DNA of 16,671 nucleotides, taken from Candidatus Sabulitectum sp. (GTDB taxonomy: Bacteria; Fermentibacterota; Fermentibacteria; Fermentibacterales; JCC-6). Of the stretch, positions 1-7,042 are shown piece after piece. The stretch is taken from contig JAOZLN010000017.1 in NCBI GenBank assembly GCA_029934845.1, positions 1 to 16,671 on the forward strand, given 5' to 3'. The translations under genes were made by a program, and so were the position numbers. The notes beneath the pieces are model-generated. The model was not told where the DNA came from, ran no database searches, and was given only the letters and a program-made list of their open reading frames with translations. Every line of letters begins with the position of its first letter. Positions within the stretch are counted from its first letter, which is position 1.

Positions 1-637
1 CACCAATATTGAGGTCTCTGCCATCCCATTCCAGTACTACTTCGCTGTTTATGGCTGGATGTACCTGCAGGCTTCCAAAAAGGCCAGGAATGGGATTCTC
101 AAAACCATCTGCAGCATCTGCAGACTGCACAAATCTTCCTGTGCCGAACCCGATGTTCAAGCAGACTGGAAGAGAAATGAAGTAACTGAAATCCTTGCTT
201 ATCAAGCCGTAAATGCTGAAATTCTGTGGATTGGGGTAATGGTACAGACTGTCTTCCCGGTTACGATAGAATTCGTAGTCTTCCTCTCCGATGATGTTTT
301 CCACACCAAGGGATATTCCTGGTCGTGAGATGGTTTCATTAAGCAGCAGCCCTCTTGCTGTGCCGGAAAAGCCAGCCTGCCCCAGGTATGTACCACCTAT
401 CTGTCCTCTGTTGAAAAGCCCGACTTCCAGATAGGCAGCCGTGGCAACATTCATGTTTGAAGCTCCAGAGGAGTCTTTCAGAGAGTAAGCAGTTCCACCG
501 GCACTTATGGCTACTTGCGTGTGCTGAAGCAGTGATGCAGATGGTGTATCAAGCAGGCCGTAGTGAGAAAAGGGTAAACCTCCGGCAATCGCAACAAGCG
601 GGAACACAACAAGAACTGCTACCAGTGGCAAACGCAT
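1..637 (-). CDS. Exported envelope protein, partial, YjbH-like outer-membrane style
   Basis: A leftward reading frame starts at 637 and stays open to the window edge, so at least 212 residues are present and the C-terminus is missing. The start ATG follows AGAGGAATA, a good ribosome binding site. The N-terminus MRLPLVAVLVVFPLVAIAGG is a clear signal peptide. The mature part begins with GLLDTPSASLLQHTQVAISAGG and later has alternating, glycine-rich and aromatic-rich stretches. The last readable residues, around LEWDGRDLNIG, resemble the repeat strands of YjbH-type and related outer-membrane beta-barrel proteins. The family name is my inference from this pattern. The gene is divergent from the 846-4825 gene set, and a promoter candidate lies about 45 bases upstream. 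Confidence 0.8.
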   Translation of the reverse strand, partial: MRLPLVAVLVVFPLVAIAGGLPFSHYGLLDTPSASLLQHTQVAISAGGTAYSLKDSSGASNMNVATAAYLEVGLFNRGQIGGTYLGQAGFSGTARGLLLNETISRPGISLGVENIIGEEDYEFYRNREDSLYHYPNPQNFSIYGLISKDFSYFISLPVCLNIGFGTGRFVQSADAADGFENPIPGLFGSLQVHPAINSEVVLEWDGRDLNIG

Positions 638-680
638 TATTCCTCTTTTCTATCCAGGAAAGAACTAAAACATTCTATCT

Positions 681-709
681 ATAATGAACACAAACACCTC
701 TTTAGTCAA
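681..709 (-). promoter_or_regulatory. Sigma70-type promoter for the leftward envelope gene
   Basis: On the minus strand TTGACT (704-709) and CATTAT (681-686) are separated by 17 bases. The -35 box matches 5 of 6 consensus bases and the -10 box 4 of 6. The expected start of transcription leaves a leader of roughly 40 bases before the ATG at 637. Confidence 0.45.
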
Positions 710-845
710 TTCCCAGGAGCGTGACTGACAATAGACATTGTGTAGCGTATTGCTTTACTGAAAAATGTTACCGAGCGATAGTTGTGTTCTCTCGGTTTAT
801 GCCGGTTACTTAAAGTACAACCACAGGCAGAAGCAGGAGGCAAGA

Positions 846-1883
846 ATGTACTGTTTGTTTTTTGCAGTGATCACAGCGGCTTTTGAACCCCAGAGTGAAT
901 CTCCCTGGCTTTCCGGAGGGGCTGCGGCAGCTCTTTTTCCTAGAACACATCTTGTTCTTTCAGTCAATCCCGCATCGGTGGGGGTTCTAACAGGGCCTGC
1001 AGTCTCTATTTCCGCCTCAAGGCCTTTTGGCCTTCGAGACCTTGACAGAACGGCAATTGCCGGAGGAAGTTCCACAGATAAATTTGCTTTTGCCGGTCTG
1101 GTAAGTTATTCCGGAAGAGACGGGTACGGGGAAACTACTGCTACTGCAGCGGCAGCAGTAACTCTTCGAACGGGAATAGTGGCAGGTGGTTCCATGTCTG
1201 CGCATCAAATACAGATAGAAGGTTTTGGCACCGGAACTGCAGTGTCTACCGATATCGGGCTGATCGCAAGACCGTTCAATGGCTTTTTTCTTGGCGGGTC
1301 GGTAAGAGGGCTTTACAGTTCCTCTCTTACGGAAACAGGAATGGGGGCTGTTCCCCGTACGGTTTCAGGTGCACTGGGAGTATGTCCCGTGAACGGGGTT
1401 GTTGTTGCAGCAGGTGCCGCGATTCACCAGTATGCGGGAAAAGAGTATTCTGTGGTAACACTGGTAGAGCCACTTACCGGAGTCTCTCTTTCCTTTTCTC
1501 TTCAAACGCCGCCTGTCCGGATGGGAATGGGGCTTCACGTCTCCCTCTCCACGGTTTCAATGCAGTACGGATATTCTACCCACCCCGAGCTGGCCAGTGG
1601 TCATGCTGTTGCTTTGACATACGGTTCGGCAGCTTTTCATCCGGAGCCTGTTCAGGCAGCAGAAGATCATAATCAGCGGGAACCGGTCAGTTTTCCAATA
1701 AACATAAACACTGCCACCGAAGAAGAGCTGGTAAACATTCCAGGTGTAGGTCCATCCAGGGCATCCACCATCCGGAATTACATCGATACATTCGGTATTT
1801 TACAATCTGTTGATCAATTGATCGAGGTTCCTGGAATAGGTGCCACTACCCTTGAGAACCTCAGGCCTTATCTTACCGTATAA
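846..1883 (+). CDS. Exported protein with C-terminal ComEA-type helix-hairpin-helix domain
   Basis: A 345-residue protein. The start at 846 is chosen because AGGAGG lies five bases before this ATG and the protein then opens with a short hydrophobic export-like segment (MYCLFFAVITAAF); the frame is open upstream to 765, but that extension is not signal-like. Residues about 20-265 are rich in glycine, serine and alternating hydrophobic residues, as in a small outer-membrane barrel. Residues about 285-345 form a ComEA-like helix-hairpin-helix pair: ININTATEEELVNIPGVGPS and then a second hairpin with LIEVPGIGA. In ComEA such domains bind double-stranded DNA outside the cytoplasm during uptake. 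The stop overlaps the ATG of the next gene (TAATG), so the two are probably translationally coupled. DNA binding is a family inference. Confidence 0.85.
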   Translation: MYCLFFAVITAAFEPQSESPWLSGGAAAALFPRTHLVLSVNPASVGVLTGPAVSISASRPFGLRDLDRTAIAGGSSTDKFAFAGLVSYSGRDGYGETTATAAAAVTLRTGIVAGGSMSAHQIQIEGFGTGTAVSTDIGLIARPFNGFFLGGSVRGLYSSSLTETGMGAVPRTVSGALGVCPVNGVVVAAGAAIHQYAGKEYSVVTLVEPLTGVSLSFSLQTPPVRMGMGLHVSLSTVSMQYGYSTHPELASGHAVALTYGSAAFHPEPVQAAEDHNQREPVSFPININTATEEELVNIPGVGPSRASTIRNYIDTFGILQSVDQLIEVPGIGATTLENLRPYLTV

Positions 1884-3349
1884 TGATAGAACTATTTGCA
1901 ATATTAAGTCTTGTTGCTGCTTCCGGTGACTTCAGGGTCAGGGCGGAGCAGAGCTGGCCCGATCCGGCTGGTATTACCTCTGATCTCTGGCAGGGAAGCT
2001 CGATTTCCTTCTACGAGAGGCTGCGTTTTGATGTTGGATCATGGTCAACGGTGCTTTTAACAGAGAAAGATCCCGGAGAAGAGTGGGGAGATCTAATAAC
2101 AGGAGGCATCAGTTACACTGATCCAGAGGCGATAAAGGTAGTTGCAGGAGGTTTGCGTGTGCAGTTTGCCCACGGGCTTATTCTTTCTCATCCCGGACCG
2201 TGGTCCGGGGGTGATCCGCTGAGTCTTTCAAAAACTCCCAGCTGGAGGATGCGTATGGAGCTTTCCGAAAGCCCGGGAGCAAACGATGCTGATCCTCTTA
2301 CCGGTGCCCTGGCTGAATACAGTTTTGGAAGTGTTACCGTTTCCACCGTTCTGGGATGGTCCCTGATTGATACAGGTTCGTCTGGGTTTCACAGAACCGA
2401 AAGCGAAATAGAAAGCAAACATTCAGTTGAAGAAAAGCTTGCAGTTGTTCGGGCCGGATCCGGCCCTGCAGGAGTGTCTTTTGCCTTTGTATCCCGAACC
2501 AGTGAGGAAGGCTCTACAGAGGAATCCTTTTCAACTGCGGGAGCCGATTTCCTCTTCCAGAATGAAGATGGCCTGCTCACCGGTGAAGTTACCGCTGATT
2601 TCGATTCCACTTTCAATTTTTTGCTGTCAGCCAGCAGAGGGCTGTCTGATCTTCGCCATGCTCTTACTCTAAGCAGGTATACAGGCAACCGGCCCCGCAG
2701 TGCAGGAAGCCTGGGAACAAACCACCTGTTCGGTGCAGGGTACGGAATAAGATGGAGGCCTTTGCAGGGGCTTACACTGGATGCAGGGGCTCTTGTTCTG
2801 GACAAAGAAGAAGAGGATTCCTTTAAATTCGGTTTTCAGCTTACCGAGCGACCCGGCAGCAGAACAAATCTTACCCAGAGAGTAAAGCTGACAGCAACGG
2901 AAGATGAAAGAACATGCAGAGCTCAGATCACCGCATCATGGAGCCCATACTCCGAGCTTACTCTAAGTATTAAATTGCCTGTCACCTGGTATCAAAGTGA
3001 TAGTGATCCGGATGAGAATGGCACAGGCATAGAGGTCAGGCTGAAGCACAGCCCCGTGTCCAGCCTGGATATCACAGTTTCCGCTGCGGCAGGTAATACC
3101 GACGGCTGGAACAGCAGAGTATATGCCTACTCTCTTTCATTTCCCGGGGAATTCGGCTCCCGTGCATTGTACAATTCATCAGTACTTCTTCAGGGAGCGG
3201 TTTCTTTACATATTTCAGAGCATGCGATCTGCCGGGCAAAAGGTGCCTGGTATTCAATGGAAGGTGCAGAGTTTATTGGCAGCGGCAGCAGTGAAACAGA
3301 GGGTTCTTCCAGAACGTCTGCAGGAATGCAGATCGACTGGAATTTCTAA
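1883..3349 (+). CDS. Predicted outer-membrane beta-barrel protein coupled to the HhH protein
   Basis: A 488-residue exported protein. A short signal peptide (MIELFAILSLVAASG) is followed by a long series of alternating amphipathic strands, with no obvious soluble enzyme motif. The chain ends in GMQIDWNF; a terminal aromatic residue on a last beta strand is the usual recognition signal of BAM-inserted barrels. Residues about 43-75 (FYERLRFDVGSWSTVLLTEK, then DPGEEWGD) and 95-103 (FAHGLILSH) resemble, from memory, the barrel part that follows helix-hairpin-helix domains in single large proteins of Bacteroidetes and relatives. No Shine-Dalgarno is evident, and translation probably depends on the one-base stop/start overlap with the upstream gene. 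Function is unknown; an envelope channel or receptor is the best guess. Confidence 0.8.
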   Translation: MIELFAILSLVAASGDFRVRAEQSWPDPAGITSDLWQGSSISFYERLRFDVGSWSTVLLTEKDPGEEWGDLITGGISYTDPEAIKVVAGGLRVQFAHGLILSHPGPWSGGDPLSLSKTPSWRMRMELSESPGANDADPLTGALAEYSFGSVTVSTVLGWSLIDTGSSGFHRTESEIESKHSVEEKLAVVRAGSGPAGVSFAFVSRTSEEGSTEESFSTAGADFLFQNEDGLLTGEVTADFDSTFNFLLSASRGLSDLRHALTLSRYTGNRPRSAGSLGTNHLFGAGYGIRWRPLQGLTLDAGALVLDKEEEDSFKFGFQLTERPGSRTNLTQRVKLTATEDERTCRAQITASWSPYSELTLSIKLPVTWYQSDSDPDENGTGIEVRLKHSPVSSLDITVSAAAGNTDGWNSRVYAYSLSFPGEFGSRALYNSSVLLQGAVSLHISEHAICRAKGAWYSMEGAEFIGSGSSETEGSSRTSAGMQIDWNF

Positions 3350-3367
3350 AAAGGAGACTGTAAAAAT

Positions 3368-3859
3368 ATGAGACCATCGTGGGATCAGTATTTCCTCAAG
3401 CTGGCCATGCTTGCCAGCGAAAGAGCTACCTGTCCAAGAATGCACTGTGGCTGTGTTCTTGTTAAACACAAGCATGTACTGGCCACAGGCTACAACGGTT
3501 CTCTTCCAGGTCTTCCTCATTGTGATGATGTGGGGTGTATGATAGTGGACAATCACTGTATCCGCACCAACCATGCAGAGATGAATGCTCTTATGCAGGC
3601 TGCAAAGAACGGTGTTTCCATCAATCAGGGAACTGCCTATGTAACAAATATGCCGTGTACCACGTGTGCAAAGGCGTTGATCGGGGCAGGAATAAAAAGA
3701 GTGGTTGTATTCAGTGACTATCATTCTACCTACGCAGAGAAGTTTTTTAAAGATGCAGATGTACGGCTGGACAGACAGGCCATGCCGTCAAAAGACATCG
3801 CCTACGATCTTGAAGGTTACTCCAGCGCAAAGAAGTTTACAGACAAGAATGGAAATTAA
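3368..3859 (+). CDS. comEB: Deoxycytidylate (dCMP) deaminase, ComEB family
   Basis: A 163-residue zinc-dependent deaminase that converts dCMP to dUMP in the cytoplasm, feeding thymidylate synthesis. The zinc and catalytic motifs are intact: HAE at residues 69-71 (zinc ligand His69, proton shuttle Glu71) and PCTTC at 96-100 (zinc ligands Cys97 and Cys100). The segment GYNGSLPGLPHC at 41-52 is typical of dCMP deaminases rather than of cytidine or tRNA adenosine deaminases. Length is normal for the family. An AAGGAG site lies about 11 bases before the ATG, and the gap to the barrel gene is 18 bases, so it is likely in the same operon. In Bacillus subtilis the homologue ComEB lies between comEA and comEC; no comEC is visible here. 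Confidence 0.93.
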   Translation: MRPSWDQYFLKLAMLASERATCPRMHCGCVLVKHKHVLATGYNGSLPGLPHCDDVGCMIVDNHCIRTNHAEMNALMQAAKNGVSINQGTAYVTNMPCTTCAKALIGAGIKRVVVFSDYHSTYAEKFFKDADVRLDRQAMPSKDIAYDLEGYSSAKKFTDKNGN

Positions 3860-3877
3860 CAGCAAAGGAATGTTGCA

Positions 3878-4825
3878 GTGACTAAACATGTATTTGGTCC
3901 CGTTCCCTCCAGAAGGCTGGGTATTTCTCTCGGGGTAGATCTGATTCCCCGCAAGGTATGCTCTTTCGACTGTGTTTACTGCGAGTGTGGAGCCACAACG
4001 AAACTTACCGTAGAGAGAAAAGAATATGTTCCGCAGAAACAGATAGAGGCAGAACTTATTTCGTATTTTAAGAATAATGCTGATCCAGAGTACATTACCC
4101 TTTCCGGTTCGGGAGAGCCCACTCTGAACCTGCATTTCGGGCAGATTATCCGGTTCATCAAACGCAACTGGTCTCATATTCCCGTGGCAGTTTTAACAAA
4201 CGGAAGTTTGCTTGGTAACCCCGAGGTCAGGAAAGAGCTTATGGAAGCAGATCCGACATTGCCGTCCCTTGATGCTGCATCACAGCAGGCATTCATCAGA
4301 ATAAACAAGCCTGCAAAGGGTATCAATATCCAGGACTACATACAGGGTCTGGTCGATTTCCGAAAAGAGTACCGAAAAGAGATCTGGCTGGAGGTATTGA
4401 TTCTTCCAGGCTTCAACGATTCAAAAAAAGAACTGGATCTGTTGAAAGATGCTTTCCAGAGAATTGAACCTGACATAATACAGATAAACAGTCTTGACAG
4501 GCCCGGGAGGGTTGAGGGGCTGCGCGGGTCATCTCACAATGAGCTGCTTCAGATAAAAGAATACTGGAACCTGAAAAATGTGCAGATCATCCCGGCTGCA
4601 GTGCAGAGGAAACAATTATCGTCTTACAGCCCCAATATTGAAGAAACCATTCTGGGTACCATTCAAAGACGACCCTGTACTGTTCAGGATCTTAGTACCG
4701 TACTGGGTATACATGTTAACGAGGTTAACAAATATCTTGCTGTATTGGAAGGCAGAAAAGTTATCAGAAGCATCCGGGAAACCAGAGGCTTATTCTATGC
4801 CGCAAAAGAGCAGACAGAAGATTAG
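3878..4825 (+). CDS. Radical SAM protein (COG0731-like) with C-terminal winged helix
   Basis: A 315-residue protein starting at GTG 3878, with AAAGGA eight bases upstream. An ATG at 3870 is out of frame and stops after three codons. The cluster motif CSFDCVYC (Cys28, Cys32, Cys35) binds the 4Fe-4S cluster that cleaves S-adenosylmethionine. The N-terminal FGPVPSRRLGISLGVDLIP and the GSGEPTL segment (77-83) place it in the group often annotated as wyosine-synthetase-like radical SAM proteins, whose bacterial members have no agreed reaction. Residues about 255-309 look like a winged helix-turn-helix (ETILGTIQRRPCTVQDLSTV onward), a frequent extension in this group. It is 18 bases downstream of the dCMP deaminase gene and probably ends that operon. 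Confidence 0.88.
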   Translation: MTKHVFGPVPSRRLGISLGVDLIPRKVCSFDCVYCECGATTKLTVERKEYVPQKQIEAELISYFKNNADPEYITLSGSGEPTLNLHFGQIIRFIKRNWSHIPVAVLTNGSLLGNPEVRKELMEADPTLPSLDAASQQAFIRINKPAKGINIQDYIQGLVDFRKEYRKEIWLEVLILPGFNDSKKELDLLKDAFQRIEPDIIQINSLDRPGRVEGLRGSSHNELLQIKEYWNLKNVQIIPAAVQRKQLSSYSPNIEETILGTIQRRPCTVQDLSTVLGIHVNEVNKYLAVLEGRKVIRSIRETRGLFYAAKEQTED

Positions 4826-4862
4826 CATTATTGGAGTGTGAAAGTTGCTGTTTTGCAGAGGC

Positions 4863-5456
4863 TTAGTTTACAAAGGCCTTAATGAACGCCCAGGTGTTTT
4901 GACCGAACCCGTTGGAGAACACGCTGTTCTGCCCTCCGGGAGTGCCCAGATCGCCGTTCCCGTACTCGCTTGTGCTGTGTCGCCAGCTTCCACGGTCGGC
5001 TGCAGCCCACCCGGGATTAAGCCTTTCCAGAGATGTTCCAGGCTCGATGTCCCAGCTGCCGTCCCAGCTGAAGAACTCCTGGGAGTCTGAACCCACACCT
5101 GTCAGAATCAGGCTTCCGTACTGGGCAAGGGCGAAAGATCCCCATACTGCGTCTGGAGTGTAGTCTCCGTTCTCGCCGGTCATGCTGCTGGCTCCAACGA
5201 CAAAGTAACCATCAGGCGGAATCACATGGGATGAAAAATTGATCTGCTCATTATCCTGATTAGTTATGGTCCACTGTGAAAGATTAACCCAGTCGCTGCT
5301 GTTGTTGAAAAGTTCTATCCACTGACCCATCTCTGTGGATGATGAAGCAAGAGGGTCAATCATTATTTCGTTTATTACCAGAGAACCACCATCGGTCTCC
5401 GCGCCCAGGGGGGCAACACCTGATGACAGTATAACTACCACAAGGAATGTTAACAT
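4863..5456 (-). CDS. Exported lamin-tail-domain protein
   Basis: A 197-residue exported protein. The ATG at 5456 follows AAGGAG with a short spacer. The N-terminus MLTFLVVVILSSGVAPLGAE is a signal peptide. Residues about 24-130 match the lamin tail domain (LTD): LVINEIMIDPLASSSTEMGQ, WIELFNNSSDWVNLSQWTI and VIPPDGYFVVGAS are its hallmark strands. In bacteria this immunoglobulin-like fold is common in secreted or surface proteins and probably serves adhesion or scaffolding. The remainder (GTPGGQNSVF and following) is the usual end of LTD modules. The final residues NTWAFIKAFVN form a short tail that resembles the end of the exported protein at 15325-15918. The gene converges on the radical SAM gene with a 37-base gap, and no terminator is apparent there. 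Confidence 0.88.
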   Translation of the reverse strand: MLTFLVVVILSSGVAPLGAETDGGSLVINEIMIDPLASSSTEMGQWIELFNNSSDWVNLSQWTITNQDNEQINFSSHVIPPDGYFVVGASSMTGENGDYTPDAVWGSFALAQYGSLILTGVGSDSQEFFSWDGSWDIEPGTSLERLNPGWAAADRGSWRHSTSEYGNGDLGTPGGQNSVFSNGFGQNTWAFIKAFVN

Positions 5457-5485
5457 GTGCTTCTCCTTTTCTCTTACACAACATT

Positions 5486-5514
5486 AGGATAGAACAGTAG
5501 TATCGTCAGGTCAA
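5486..5514 (-). promoter_or_regulatory. Sigma70-type promoter for the lamin-tail gene
   Basis: On the minus strand TTGACC (5509-5514) and TATCCT (5486-5491) are 17 bases apart. The boxes match 5 of 6 and 4 of 6 consensus bases. They lie just past the trpB2 terminator and about 30 bases before the ATG at 5456, so the lamin-tail gene is probably transcribed separately. Confidence 0.5.
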
Positions 5515-5522
5515 GTGGCACG

Positions 5523-5557
5523 GAAAAATGAGCGGTTGCCATATTTCAGGCAACCGC
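5523..5557 (-). terminator. Rho-independent terminator of trpB2
   Basis: Read on the minus strand, GCGGTTGCC and GGCAACCGC (5549-5557 and 5532-5540) form a perfect 9-base-pair stem around an 8-base loop, followed by TCATTTTT. It begins 13 bases after the trpB2 stop codon. Confidence 0.85.
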
Positions 5558-5570
5558 CAGATGGGTTGAT

Positions 5571-6845
5571 TCAGCAGCTTTCGTAGGCTGCCAGGTCAAG
5601 GTAGCCATGACCACTGAGGTTAAAGAGGATTATCTTCTTTTCCCCGGATTCTTTTGCCTCTACAGCTGAATCAATTGCAGCTGCAATGGCATGGTTAGAC
5701 TCTGGCGCAGGAAGAATACCTTCAATCAGTGTAAACCTTTTTCCTGCATTCAGTATTTTCTCCTGGGTATATGCAACAGGGTTTACAATGCCCAGTTTTA
5801 CAAGATGGCTTACCAGAGGTGACATGCCGTGATACCGGAGGCCTCCCGCGTGTATAGGGGGAGGAACAAAGCCTGCACCCAGTGTATACATCATGTACTT
5901 GGGAGTAAGCCCGGAAGCATCACCGAAATCGTATTTCAGTTTTCCTTCTGTAAGGGTGGGGCAAACAGTGGGTTCCACTGCAGTAAAGCTTATTTTGTCA
6001 CCTCCTGTTAGCATTTTTTCGATGAATGGAAAGGCAATCCCGGCAAAATTGGACCCGCCGCCTACACAGCCAATGATCTCTGTGGGATATTCTTCCATTT
6101 CCTCCATCTGCAGGATGCACTCCTGGCCGATTATGGATTGATGCAGGCACACTGCATCTGTGACACTGCCCAGACTGTAGCATGAGTTCTTCCGGGAAAG
6201 AACAACTTCTACTGCCTCACTGATCGCAATACCCAGGCTTCCCGGATGATCCGGGTTCTCTTTAAGGAAACTTCGACCTGATTTTGTAAGATCGCTGGGA
6301 CTGGCGCATACTTTTCCTCCGTGCATGTTGATAAATACCTTACGCAGAGGTTTCTGCAGGAAACTGGCCCTGACCATGAACACTTCCAGGTCAAGACCAA
6401 ATCTGTTGCATGCCTGGGAAAGAGCGCTTCCCCACTGACCTGCACCTGTTTCAGTTGTTATACCGGTTATTCCGTCTCTGGCTGCAAAGTATGCCTGAGG
6501 CAGGGCGGTATTGCTTTTGTGACTTCCTGCGGGATTTGTTCCCTCGTATTTGTAGTAGATGTGTGCGGGTGTGTCCAGCGCCTGTTCAAGTTTGGTGGCT
6601 CTGATAAGAGGCGAGGGCCGGTACACTCTGTATGCATCCAGAACCTCTTCAGGAATGGGAACCCTTGGTTCCATGGTTATTTCATGGTTGATCATTCCGG
6701 ATGGAAACAGCGCTGAAAGAACTTCCGGTCCAACCGGAGACCCGTCTGGCCCCACTGGTGGCGGTGGAAGGGAGGGAAGGAAAGGCTTGATATTTGTGTA
6801 TTCTGTGGGCAGAAAATTGCTGCTCCGTGAAGAAAATCTTCGCAT
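5571..6845 (-). CDS. trpB2: TrpB2-type tryptophan synthase beta chain homologue
   Basis: A 424-residue PLP enzyme. The long N-terminal extension (LPSLPPPPVGPDGSPVGPE, residues 24-42) before the catalytic core is characteristic of TrpB2 rather than classical TrpB1. The PLP lysine is Lys110 in GSHKSNTA; TETGAGQWG (131-139) holds the catalytic-type glutamate (Glu132), and GGGSN (262-266) is the cofactor phosphate loop. The C-terminal SGHGYLDL closes the domain. Classical TrpB condenses indole with serine to tryptophan together with TrpA; TrpB2 enzymes often stand alone and may salvage indole. No trpA or other trp gene lies nearby. The ATG at 6845 is preceded by TAGGAG. Transcription looks monocistronic because of the terminator directly downstream. 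Confidence 0.92.
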   Translation of the reverse strand: MRRFSSRSSNFLPTEYTNIKPFLPSLPPPPVGPDGSPVGPEVLSALFPSGMINHEITMEPRVPIPEEVLDAYRVYRPSPLIRATKLEQALDTPAHIYYKYEGTNPAGSHKSNTALPQAYFAARDGITGITTETGAGQWGSALSQACNRFGLDLEVFMVRASFLQKPLRKVFINMHGGKVCASPSDLTKSGRSFLKENPDHPGSLGIAISEAVEVVLSRKNSCYSLGSVTDAVCLHQSIIGQECILQMEEMEEYPTEIIGCVGGGSNFAGIAFPFIEKMLTGGDKISFTAVEPTVCPTLTEGKLKYDFGDASGLTPKYMMYTLGAGFVPPPIHAGGLRYHGMSPLVSHLVKLGIVNPVAYTQEKILNAGKRFTLIEGILPAPESNHAIAAAIDSAVEAKESGEKKIILFNLSGHGYLDLAAYESC

Positions 6846-6930
6846 GGTATACTCCTATAATATTACTGTAAAGTAAGTTACTAGAACTGAATAAAAACTA
6901 AGATGTATAGAACTTCTGAGTATTAATTAT

Positions 6931-6948
6931 GGACGGAGGAACCCGTCC
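6931..6948 (-). other. Small inverted repeat between malQ and trpB2
   Basis: GGACGG and CCGTCC form a 6-base-pair stem with a 6-base loop. On the minus strand it is followed by ATAATTAATA, not a real T-tract, so it is at best a weak terminator for malQ. The rest of 6846-7042 shows only an AT-rich trpB2 upstream region, with no promoter I would name. Confidence 0.3.
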
Positions 6949-7042
6949 ACCAGCGCCATGCGAATGTGCTGATAAGACCTGAACAGAGCGGAAGGAATAG
7001 ATTACCTTTCATCCGGGTAAGATGCATGGTTTATCGGGAATG

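Noticed and set aside
765..845. N-terminal extension of the HhH-tailed protein to an upstream ATG
   Set aside because: The extension is not signal-peptide-like and lacks a ribosome binding site, while AGGAGG directly precedes ATG 846.
2389..2805. 138-residue minus-strand open frame inside the barrel gene
   Set aside because: It is antisense to a well-supported long gene and has arginine- and serine-rich shadow composition.
4826..4862. Terminator between the convergent radical SAM and lamin-tail genes
   Set aside because: No stem with a T-tract is visible in these 37 bases on either strand.
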